A DNA stretch of 5,655 nucleotides, from positions 1 to 5,655 of the forward strand of contig CAQJOC010000076.1 in the NCBI GenBank assembly GCA_948815685.1, written 5' to 3'. This DNA comes from an uncultured Eubacteriales bacterium (GTDB taxonomy: Bacteria > Bacillota > Clostridia > Oscillospirales > Acutalibacteraceae). The notes under the pieces were generated by a model. The model was not told the DNA's origin. It saw nothing but the letters and a program-made list of their open reading frames with translations, and did no database searches. Both the position numbers and the translations under genes were made by a program. Of the stretch, positions 1 through 5,597 are shown piece by piece; position 1 is the stretch's first letter; every line of letters begins with the position of its first letter.

Positions 1-145
1 TTTCTTTTCCAAGTTTCCTTATATTGCCTTTCCCATTTTTGTATTGTCGATCTCGCTACCTTAACCAACTCATGCGTTTCCTTTAGCGTATGTCCACTTA
101 GCCTATATTCTATTGTCCGTTTTTTGTATTTTTTAAATAACTCAT
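1..145 (-). pseudogene. IS630-type transposase, N-terminal helix-turn-helix part, frameshifted and cut by the window edge
   Basis: The minus strand from 119 to the edge reads RTIEYRLSGHTLKETHEL, then VKVARSTIQKWERQYKET. This is the layout of the N-terminal helix-turn-helix of IS630-family transposase proteins, which binds the element's ends: a basic start, then GHTLKET, then a recognition helix around RSTIQKW. That frame has no usable start codon, since an in-frame TGA lies at 150-152 and no ATG, GTG or TTG lies between it and the homologous part. An ATG at 143-145 opens as MSYLKNTK in the neighbouring frame, which matches the MSY-type start of the family, but that frame stops at TAG 110-112. 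Joining the two needs a -1 shift in the A-run at 120-125. At the very edge TWKRK replaces the family's usual TG-x-LEKK ending, and LEKK is present in the third frame (1-12), suggesting a second lesion. I infer a decayed gene. The catalytic DDE part lies outside the window. Confidence 0.62.
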
Positions 146-208
146 TTCTTCATTTTACTATCTTATTCACCCTTTTTTAACCACGTTGACTATAGCTTGA
201 AGTTCACC

Positions 209-236
209 ATTATACTTTATTAAAAGGTGTAGTCTT
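209..236 (-). promoter_or_regulatory. Possible promoter of the transposase
   Basis: The minus strand has a perfect -10 TATAAT at 209-214, followed by GG. AAGACT lies 16 bases upstream at 231-236 and matches the TTGACA consensus at only three positions. The predicted start near 202 would give a leader of about 57 bases before the ATG at 145. An AAGGGTGA Shine-Dalgarno-like stretch at 167-174 is too far from that ATG to serve it well. The call is from consensus matching only, in AT-rich DNA where chance -10 boxes are frequent. Confidence 0.4.
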
Positions 237-239
237 TTA
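221..239. repeat. Short inverted repeat in the insertion sequence leader
   Basis: TAAAAG (221-226) and CTTTTA (234-239) are exact inverted repeats around a 7-base loop. The repeat covers the weak -35 box of the possible transposase promoter. A hairpin at an insertion sequence end can limit transposase expression from outside transcripts, but at this size and base composition chance is a reasonable explanation. Confidence 0.3.
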
Positions 240-255
240 CTTAAGTTTTAATTTT

Positions 256-270
256 GTGCACATAGCGCAC
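256..270 (-). repeat. GC-rich hairpin in the insertion sequence end
   Basis: In minus-strand RNA the stretch folds as GTGCGC, loop UAU, GUGCAC: six pairs, one of them a G-U wobble. In plus-strand RNA the same position is an A-C mismatch, so the fold favours the leftward transcript. It is the most GC-rich spot in an AT-rich leader. No T-run follows it on the minus strand. On the plus strand GG and five T (271-277) follow, so a weak rightward terminator is the alternative reading. Confidence 0.4.
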
Positions 271-317
271 GGTTTTTCTAGGCCACTTTGCACTCTTTTT
301 TAGCTAAAACGTAATTT

Positions 318-345
318 AAAAAGCGATATTTTTATATTCCGCTTT
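318..345 (-). terminator. Possible intrinsic terminator overlapping the end of ftsH
   Basis: Minus-strand RNA can form AAAGCG (340-345) paired with CGCUUU (320-325), extended past a two-base GA bulge (338-339) by AUAU (334-337) with AUAU (326-329), around an AAAA loop (330-333). Five T run from 322 to 318, three of them in the stem. The ascending arm is made from the last codons of ftsH, and its TAA stop (332-334) spans the loop and the end of the arm. This would end the dnaB-tilS-hpt-ftsH transcript before the insertion sequence. The stem is AT-rich and the T-run short, so termination may be inefficient. Confidence 0.42.
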
Positions 346-2185
346 CCATTAAAGACTTAAATTCTTTTCCACTCATTTTCTCATTACTTATCAAAAATTT
401 TGCAACTTTATGAAGAGAATCAATGTGATTTTTTAATATCCTCTTAGTTACACTATAGCAACTATCAATTATCTTTCTCACTTCTTGATCGATTTTTGAA
501 GCAGTTTCTTCTGAATAATCTCGTGTATGACCCATGTCACGTCCGATAAATACTTCGTTGCTTTGCTCTCCATATGTTATTGGCCCCATAGCTTCACTCA
601 TACCATATTTCGTAACCATAGACCTTGCAACTTTTGTTGCCCTTTCTATATCATTTGAAGCTCCAGTGGATATTTCTCCTAAAATTATTTCTTCAGCAAC
701 TCTTCCTGCCATTAAAACAACTATATCTTCCTTCATCTTTTTATTAGAAGTGTAATACGCATCCTTTTCAGGCAAAGATAATGTATACCCCCCTGCAAAT
801 CCGCTGGGAATTATAGATATGCGATGAACATCATCTTGTGTTTCACAAAAATATGTTGCAATGGCATGCCCTCCTTCGTGGTAAGCGGTAAGTTTCTTTT
901 CTTCATCGGTCATTATGCGAGACTTCTTTTCCGTACCGACTACAACTTTTATTGTAGCTGCCTCTATTTCTTTCATTGTAATAAGCTTCAGATTTTTTCT
1001 TGCAGCAAGCAAAGCAGACTCATTTATTAAATTTTCTAAATCTGCTCCGGTAAAACCTGCTGTTGATTTTGCAATAGTCTTTAAGCTCACATCTGCTGCA
1101 AATGGTTTTCCCTTTGCATGAACCATTAAAATTTCTTCTCTCCCTTTTATATCGGGATACCCTACGGTAATTTGTCTGTCAAACCTGCCGGGGCGCATAA
1201 GAGCGGGGTCAAGAATATCCGGGCGGTTTGTTGCGGCTATCATTATTACGCCTTCATTAGTTCCAAATCCATCCATTTCCACAAGCAGTTGATTTAAAGT
1301 CTGTTCTCTTTCATCATGTCCGCCACCAAGCCCAGTTCCTCTTTGACGACCAACTGCATCGATTTCATCTATAAAAACAATACAAGGTGAATTTTTTTTT
1401 GCTTTTTCAAAAAGATCTCTTACTCTTGACGCTCCCACACCGACAAACATCTCAACAAAATCAGAACCTGAAATGGAAAAAAACGGGACTCCAGCTTCTC
1501 CTGCCACAGCTCTGGCAAGTAAAGTTTTTCCGGTTCCCGGAGGACCTACAAGCAAAACTCCTTTAGGAATTCTTGCACCTAAAGCACTGTATTTTTTGGG
1601 ATTTTTTAAAAAATCAACTATCTCAAAAAGTTCTTCCTTTTCTTCGTCTGCTCCTGCCACATCCTGAAATGTGGTTTTTCTTTTTTCATCAGCCATATCT
1701 TTAATTTTTGCCTTACCAAAGCCAAATTGTTTCCCGCTATCTCCCATTATGGTAAGTTTTCTCATAAATAGCCAAGAAAGTACTCCTAAAATAACAATCG
1801 GAAGAATTATAAAAATAACCGTACTCATAATCCACGAAGTGTCCGGAGATTTAGTTAAATTGTAAACCATGGGATTATCAGCATTTTCTTTATCATATTC
1901 GGTTATATAATCTTTGATATCGCTGTATATAAGGTTTACACTCGGTGCAGAATAATAAATTACATTTCCGTCTTTCAGTTTTATTTCCATATCTCCGGAA
2001 CCTAAATTCATATTGTATTCCATTACTTCATGATTTTTAAACTTATTTATAACTTCGGAATAATTATAGCTTTTCTGTGGAAGCATACTGTTTATGGCTG
2101 TTATAACCAAAATAACCAAAATAGGCAATCCAAGTGCCGCTATCATACTTTTTATCATTTTTTTATTTTCCAATTTAATATTCAC
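332..2185 (-). CDS. ftsH: ATP-dependent zinc metalloprotease FtsH
   Basis: Membrane-anchored AAA+ protease, active as a hexamer, that extracts and degrades misfolded membrane proteins and some short-lived cytosolic regulators. Residue numbers use the longest reading (617 residues, normal for the family). Transmembrane helix 1 is about 14-33, the extracytoplasmic domain about 34-117, transmembrane helix 2 about 118-140. The AAA+ domain follows, with Walker A GPPGTGKT (214-221), pore loop FVEMFVGVG (243-251), Walker B FIDEID (271-276) and a second region of homology with arginines in RPGRFDR (331-337). The peptidase domain has the zinc site HEGGH (436-440), with the third ligand in STGASNDIERAT (507-518, probably Asp512). 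HEGGH in place of HEAGH also occurs in Firmicutes FtsH. Last gene of the leftward operon, 29 bases after hpt, ending TAA. The listed start is GTG at 2183-2185; TTG at 2171-2173, four codons in, is better placed for the ribosome binding site. Confidence 0.97.
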   Translation of the reverse strand: MNIKLENKKMIKSMIAALGLPILVILVITAINSMLPQKSYNYSEVINKFKNHEVMEYNMNLGSGDMEIKLKDGNVIYYSAPSVNLIYSDIKDYITEYDKENADNPMVYNLTKSPDTSWIMSTVIFIILPIVILGVLSWLFMRKLTIMGDSGKQFGFGKAKIKDMADEKRKTTFQDVAGADEEKEELFEIVDFLKNPKKYSALGARIPKGVLLVGPPGTGKTLLARAVAGEAGVPFFSISGSDFVEMFVGVGASRVRDLFEKAKKNSPCIVFIDEIDAVGRQRGTGLGGGHDEREQTLNQLLVEMDGFGTNEGVIMIAATNRPDILDPALMRPGRFDRQITVGYPDIKGREEILMVHAKGKPFAADVSLKTIAKSTAGFTGADLENLINESALLAARKNLKLITMKEIEAATIKVVVGTEKKSRIMTDEEKKLTAYHEGGHAIATYFCETQDDVHRISIIPSGFAGGYTLSLPEKDAYYTSNKKMKEDIVVLMAGRVAEEIILGEISTGASNDIERATKVARSMVTKYGMSEAMGPITYGEQSNEVFIGRDMGHTRDYSEETASKIDQEVRKIIDSCYSVTKRILKNHIDSLHKVAKFLISNEKMSGKEFKSLMESGI

Positions 2186-2190
2186 TCCTC
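2171..2190 (-). promoter_or_regulatory. Ribosome binding site that questions the ftsH start
   Basis: A strong Shine-Dalgarno GAGGAG lies at 2185-2190 on the minus strand. Its last G is the first base of the GTG opening the longest reading frame, leaving no spacing. The in-frame TTG at 2171-2173 is 11 bases away, slightly long but usable, giving a protein that starts MENKKMIKSM. The first in-frame ATG (2156-2158) is 26 bases away. An ATT at 2177-2179 has ideal spacing but is a very rare start. I favour the TTG. Confidence 0.55.
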
Positions 2191-2214
2191 AGGACATCAA
2201 TAAAAACTTCCGTA

Positions 2215-2751
2215 TCAACTATATAAACTTGGTTTTAAAACGCCTACAAACGGTAAATTTCTATATTCTTCTTTATAATCTAAACCATATCCTATTACAA
2301 ATTCATCCGGTATCTGCATTCCCACGTAATCTGCCTCAATCGGTGATTTACGTGACATGGGCTTATCTAAAAGAGTACAAATTTTTATGCTTTTTGGTTT
2401 TCTTGCGGATAAAATTTTTTTTATATAAGTAAGCGTTTGACCACTGTCTAAAATATCTTCCACTATCAAGAGGTCAAATCCTTCAAGCGGAATATCCAAA
2501 TCTTTTAAAATTTTTACGACTCCACTGCTTTTTATCCCACCACGATAGCTTGAAACCGCCATAAAATCTATTTGGCATGGAATAGTTACATATCTCATTA
2601 AATCAGACATAAAAACCACAGAACCTTTAAGTATGCTAATCATTAAAAGATTTTTTCCTCTGTAATCTTCACTTATTTTTTCCCCTAAATTCTTTACTAT
2701 ATCTGAAAGCTTTTTTTCATCTATCAACACTTTATCTATATCATTCAACAT
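2215..2751 (-). CDS. hpt: Hypoxanthine (guanine) phosphoribosyltransferase
   Basis: Cytosolic purine salvage enzyme joining hypoxanthine or guanine to PRPP to give IMP or GMP and pyrophosphate. At 178 residues it has the usual bacterial length. Visible landmarks are the pyrophosphate-binding LKGS loop (41-44), the flexible SSYRGG loop (67-72) that closes over the active site, and the type I phosphoribosyltransferase signature VEDILDSGQT (97-106), whose acidic pair Glu98-Asp99 binds the ribose and whose Asp102 is the likely catalytic residue. The base-binding DEFVIGYGLD (149-158) and RNLP (164-167) close the fold. The ATG shares one base with the tilS stop (TAATG), with AGGA six bases upstream, so translation is probably coupled to tilS. 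It ends in TGA. hpt between tilS and ftsH is the standard Firmicutes order. Preference between hypoxanthine and guanine cannot be read from the sequence. Confidence 0.96.
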   Translation of the reverse strand: MLNDIDKVLIDEKKLSDIVKNLGEKISEDYRGKNLLMISILKGSVVFMSDLMRYVTIPCQIDFMAVSSYRGGIKSSGVVKILKDLDIPLEGFDLLIVEDILDSGQTLTYIKKILSARKPKSIKICTLLDKPMSRKSPIEADYVGMQIPDEFVIGYGLDYKEEYRNLPFVGVLKPSLYS

Positions 2752-2770
2752 TAAAAATCCTGCCTCTCCG
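2749..2770 (-). promoter_or_regulatory. Ribosome binding site and TAATG junction of tilS and hpt
   Basis: On the minus strand the tilS stop TAA (2751-2753) and the hpt ATG (2749-2751) share one A. AGGA at 2758-2761 is six bases from the ATG, and a second purine block GGAGAGG lies at 2764-2770. Both sit in the last tilS codons, the arrangement expected for termination-reinitiation coupling. Confidence 0.7.
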
Positions 2771-4172
2771 ATATTACCCCTATTATTTTTGTGTCATATT
2801 TAATTTTATACTTTTCGGAAGTTCCTATTCCATATACCCAAACTAAATCTTTGACATTTTTCCCATCTTCAATTGCTAAAATAGGTAAATTGTCCCTTGA
2901 ATCCAAAGGAAGCTTAATTTCATTAAATAATTTTTTTACTTTTTTGCTTATTCCTCGTGCCAAAGGAGAAAAAACATCGCCCGGACGCCTGTTCCTAAAC
3001 GTTAAATTTTCTTCGTTAATAATATCCATATTAATAGAATTTTTAAATATATCTTTACTGGTTAACATTAATTTAAAAAAATCTTGTTGTTTTCCTTTTG
3101 GAATTTCTTTTATCTTTATAACATTGATTATGAATGTTTTTTTTGCTTCTGTCAAGATATTTATCTTTTTTGCTTTATATTTCCATAACTTATAACCTTT
3201 TTTCTTTTCACTGATTTCATTAACGTTTACTTTCCCATTTTTAATTTCAATTTTATTATTTTTATTTATTGAAAAACCATTAATTTTTCCATGTAAAAGT
3301 TCTTCAAAAATTTTTATATCTTTATATTCAGGCGATTTTATTCCAAAAAATTTTAAAATTTTCAGAATCACTCTTTTTTTTACGGGATTAGATAAATTTT
3401 TTATTTCTTCGGATAAAAACCCATCCGGGGCTTTTATATTATTAAAAGTTTTTTCGCAAATGTCGTTTAAATATTCAGCATCTTCATTTATACTTATTAA
3501 AAATCTTCTAAATATATTATCAAAGTTGCCGTTTATCTCTTTTAACAAGGGGATGACTTTTAGTCTAATCTTATTTCTTGTATAATCACATTTAAAATTT
3601 GTACTGTCGTTCATAAAATAAAGACTATTTTCTTTACAGTATTCTTCAATTTCATTTCTTGAAACTTCAATAAACGGACGAATAATATTTCCTCTGACGG
3701 GAGGTATTCCGCATAAGCCATTAAGTCCACAGCCTCTTGTCAAATTTAAAAGTATTGTCTCTATATTATCCGAAAGAGTATGTGCAGTTGCTATTTTAAA
3801 ACTTTTACCTTTACAAAGCTCATTAAAATAAGCATATCTAACATTTCGTCCACATTCTTCCAAACCAATTCCGTTTTTTTTGGCAAGATCTCCAACGTTT
3901 TCTCTTTTTACAAAAAGCTCTATTTCCCATTTTTTACAAATTTGTCTCACGAACTCTTCGTCTCTGTCGGATTCTTCTTTTCTTAACTGATGATTTATAT
4001 GTGCTGCAATTAGTTTAATTTTATCTTTATTTTCAGAGTTTTTTTTACAAACTTTTTTTAAAAAATGCAAAAGTGCAATAGAATCCGCACCTCCGGAAAC
4101 TCCCACAATAATTGATTTTGTTTGAGAAAACATTTTAAATTTTTCTATTGTCTCGTATGCTCTAAGGTGCAA
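2751..4172 (-). CDS. tilS: tRNA(Ile)-lysidine synthetase
   Basis: Essential cytosolic enzyme that uses ATP to attach lysine to C34 of the CAU-anticodon tRNA-Ile, so that it reads AUA and accepts isoleucine. This matters in an AT-rich genome that uses many AUA codons, as here. The N-terminal PP-loop ATPase shows SGGADS (26-31), AAHINHQLRKEESDRDE (56-72), ATAHTLSDNIET (128-139) with RGCGL (146-150), and DSTN with YTRNKIR (189-203). The middle, about 215-380, is lysine- and asparagine-rich and poorly conserved. The C-terminal TilS domain has FRNRRPGD (392-399) and KKVKKLFNE (410-418) and runs to about 466. The length of 473 fits two-domain TilS. The start is TTG at 4170-4172, backed by GGAGG nine bases upstream; the next in-frame Met (14) lacks such a site and is close to the PP-loop. 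The gene overlaps the end of dnaB by 11 bases and ends in TAA inside the hpt start. Confidence 0.96.
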   Translation of the reverse strand: MHLRAYETIEKFKMFSQTKSIIVGVSGGADSIALLHFLKKVCKKNSENKDKIKLIAAHINHQLRKEESDRDEEFVRQICKKWEIELFVKRENVGDLAKKNGIGLEECGRNVRYAYFNELCKGKSFKIATAHTLSDNIETILLNLTRGCGLNGLCGIPPVRGNIIRPFIEVSRNEIEEYCKENSLYFMNDSTNFKCDYTRNKIRLKVIPLLKEINGNFDNIFRRFLISINEDAEYLNDICEKTFNNIKAPDGFLSEEIKNLSNPVKKRVILKILKFFGIKSPEYKDIKIFEELLHGKINGFSINKNNKIEIKNGKVNVNEISEKKKGYKLWKYKAKKINILTEAKKTFIINVIKIKEIPKGKQQDFFKLMLTSKDIFKNSINMDIINEENLTFRNRRPGDVFSPLARGISKKVKKLFNEIKLPLDSRDNLPILAIEDGKNVKDLVWVYGIGTSEKYKIKYDTKIIGVISERQDF

Positions 4173-5526
4173 TTCTGTTGGCCTCCATTGATGTAAATTT
4201 CATAAATTCACCCTGCCAATGAAGCTGTACAGAGCGAGTCTCTCCATGGCGGTTTTTTGCAACTATACATTCTCCGCTGTTTTTATTTATTTGTTCTCCG
4301 TCGCTCTCTGAAGAATAATAGCCTTCTCTGTAAAGGAACAAAACCATATCTGCATCTTGTTCAATAGACCCTGAATCTCTTAAATCCGACAAAAGCGGTC
4401 TATGGTCAGTTCTTTGCTCACTTGCTCTTGATAACTGTGACAAAGTAATCACGGGGACATCAAGTTCTTTTGCCATAATTTTAAGATTTCTTGTTATTTC
4501 GGATATTTCCTGCACACGATTGCTTATTTTTTTTGCTCCCGACATCAACTGAAGATAATCTATAATTACCAAATCAACAGAACCAAGTCTTCTAAGCTTT
4601 GCTTTCATTTCAGGTATTGTAATTCCCGGTGTATCATCTATATATATTTCGGCTTTAGATAAAACATCTCCTGCTTCTATCAGCCTAATCCATTCTTCTT
4701 CACTAAGATTTCCTGTACGTAAATTTTGTCCTTGTACCATACCCTCTATTGACATTAATCTGGAAACAATCTGTTCTTTAGTCATTTCCAAAGAAAAAAA
4801 GGCAGCTTTTAAATTTTCTTTTACTGCGGCATTTATTGCAATATTAAGCGCAAAACTTGTTTTACCCATTCCCGGGCGGGCAGCAAGTAAAATCAAGTCA
4901 GATTTATTCATTCCCATAATTACTCTGTCTAAATCACCTATACCCGTAGGAACACCTGCATATTTTTTTGAATCATTTGAATTCAGCATATCTAAACGAT
5001 CGAATTCTTTTACAACTATTTCACTTACCCTACTGAGGCCTTTAACATTTTTTCCTTGTCGTATGTCAAAAATTTTTTGTTCTGCTGAATTTAATATTTC
5101 ATCAGCTTCATTTTCTCCCGAAGATGCTTCTTCTATTATTTCTTTCGCTGCTGAAATTAAGATACGCATATTGTATTTATCTTTTACGATATTGGCATAA
5201 GTTTCTGCATTTGAGATTGATGGGACAATCTGTGCAAGCTGTAAAAGATAAGTTTTGCATGAATTTTCATCCCAATTATCAAAGTTTATTCCCTCAAGGA
5301 CCGTTATATAGTCTATATTCATTCCGGAAATAAACATTCCGAGCATAGCGTCATAAATTAGTTTGTGATTAGGTATGTAAAAATAATCCGGTGATTTTAT
5401 AATTTCCGCAATTTTGTCCATACAAGCTGAATCAATAAGTATAGCCCCCAAAACAGACTGTTCGGCTTCCAGACTATGCGGGAGAGTCGCACTTTCATAT
5501 TCAGAAATTAATATTTTATCATTCAT
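4162..5526 (-). CDS. dnaB: Replicative DNA helicase DnaB
   Basis: Hexameric RecA-fold helicase that unwinds DNA 5'-3' at the replication fork and contacts primase and the loader (called DnaC in Bacillus). The 454 residues match the usual length and there is no intein. The N-terminal domain begins with the family's LPHSLEAEQSVLGAIL (15-30) and runs to about residue 155; a linker follows. The ATPase domain has VPTGIGDLD (192-200), Walker A ARPGMGKT (216-223), FFSLEM (243-248), Walker B in LVIIDYLQLM (319-328), then LSQLSR (362-367), LLSDLRDSGSIEQDAD (378-393) and the C-terminal KNRHGET (424-430), which carries the likely arginine finger. The ATG has AAGGAAAG (5534-5541) seven bases upstream. 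It is the first gene of the leftward block and overlaps tilS by 11 bases. rplI, often next to dnaB, is not immediately upstream here; a divergent gene is. Confidence 0.97.
   Translation of the reverse strand: MNDKILISEYESATLPHSLEAEQSVLGAILIDSACMDKIAEIIKSPDYFYIPNHKLIYDAMLGMFISGMNIDYITVLEGINFDNWDENSCKTYLLQLAQIVPSISNAETYANIVKDKYNMRILISAAKEIIEEASSGENEADEILNSAEQKIFDIRQGKNVKGLSRVSEIVVKEFDRLDMLNSNDSKKYAGVPTGIGDLDRVIMGMNKSDLILLAARPGMGKTSFALNIAINAAVKENLKAAFFSLEMTKEQIVSRLMSIEGMVQGQNLRTGNLSEEEWIRLIEAGDVLSKAEIYIDDTPGITIPEMKAKLRRLGSVDLVIIDYLQLMSGAKKISNRVQEISEITRNLKIMAKELDVPVITLSQLSRASEQRTDHRPLLSDLRDSGSIEQDADMVLFLYREGYYSSESDGEQINKNSGECIVAKNRHGETRSVQLHWQGEFMKFTSMEANRIAP
4170..4186 (-). promoter_or_regulatory. 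Ribosome binding site that fixes the TTG start of tilS
   Basis: GGAGG at 4182-4186 on the minus strand, inside the last dnaB codons, stands nine bases before the TTG at 4170-4172. A full-strength site at correct spacing in front of a weak start codon, 11 bases before the end of dnaB, argues for a real TTG start with output lowered relative to dnaB. Confidence 0.75.
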
Positions 5527-5533
5527 TTTAAGT

Positions 5534-5541
5534 CTTTCCTT
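5534..5541 (-). promoter_or_regulatory. Ribosome binding site of dnaB
   Basis: AAGGAAAG on the minus strand, seven bases before the ATG at 5524-5526. It supports this start over internal methionines, and the conserved LPHSLEAEQ block lies 15 residues in, as is normal for the family. Confidence 0.7.
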
Positions 5542-5569
5542 AATATTTAAATCCTAAATAAAGTATAAT
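5540..5569 (+). promoter_or_regulatory. Possible promoter of the divergent rightward gene
   Basis: The plus strand has a perfect -10 TATAAT at 5564-5569 and TTAATA at 5540-5545, four of six matches to TTGACA, with an 18-base spacer. Initiation near 5576 would give a leader of about 22 bases before the ATG at 5598. The -35 part lies over the dnaB ribosome binding site. Confidence 0.5.
5562..5567 (-). promoter_or_regulatory. Possible -10 box of the dnaB operon
   Basis: TATACT on the minus strand matches five of six consensus positions and overlaps the rightward TATAAT by four bases. No convincing -35 box is visible 16-18 bases upstream. Initiation near 5555 would give a leader of about 30 bases. 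If dnaB is instead read from elsewhere, this site is chance, but the divergent gene means a promoter must lie in this 71-base region. Confidence 0.35.
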
Positions 5570-5597
5570 CAAACAAGTTAAAGAAAGATATTAAAAT

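Larger units (their letters stand above)
1..297 (-). mobile_element. Left end of an IS630-like insertion sequence (partial)
   Basis: The stretch downstream of ftsH carries the start of a transposase reading leftward off the window, preceded by about 150 bases of non-coding DNA with a promoter-like site and small hairpins, as expected of the upstream end of an insertion sequence. The family call rests on the helix-turn-helix sequence of the encoded protein. The outer boundary is uncertain: I place it near 297, where the minus strand reads GAGTGCAAAGTGG after an A-run, because sequence character changes there. IS630 elements insert at TA dinucleotides and a TA lies nearby in TAGCTA (301-306), but without the other end no terminal inverted repeat or target duplication can be shown. 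The element sits beyond the operon and in the same orientation, so it need not disturb ftsH. Confidence 0.5.

Noticed and set aside
256..277. Rightward intrinsic terminator from the GTGCAC/GCGCAC hairpin and following T-run
   Set aside because: The plus-strand stem has an A-C mismatch, the spacer GG interrupts the T-run, and no rightward gene precedes it.
868..880. FtsH zinc motif HEGGH in place of the HEAGH often quoted
   Set aside because: The motif still fits HExxH, and glycine at this place occurs in other Firmicutes FtsH proteins, so activity is not in question.
2215..2300. TATATAG-like box near the end of hpt as a separate ftsH promoter
   Set aside because: Only a poor -35 match (TTGTAG) at 18 bases is present and the region is coding and AT-rich; ftsH is better explained by read-through from the operon.
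2094..2432. Rightward open frame of 112 codons across the hpt-ftsH junction
   Set aside because: It is antisense to two certain genes and shows no recognisable domain; long antisense frames are common opposite AT-rich genes.
2791..3195. Rightward open frame of 134 codons
   Set aside because: It lies antisense to the conserved C-terminal part of tilS, has no ribosome binding site, and its composition is the mirror of a lysine-rich gene.
3755..3790. TilS motif ATAHTLSDNIET differs from the GHHADDQAET form seen in E. coli
   Set aside because: The residues needed for the motif (His, Asp, Glu-Thr) are kept, and this variation is usual among Clostridia TilS proteins as I recall them.
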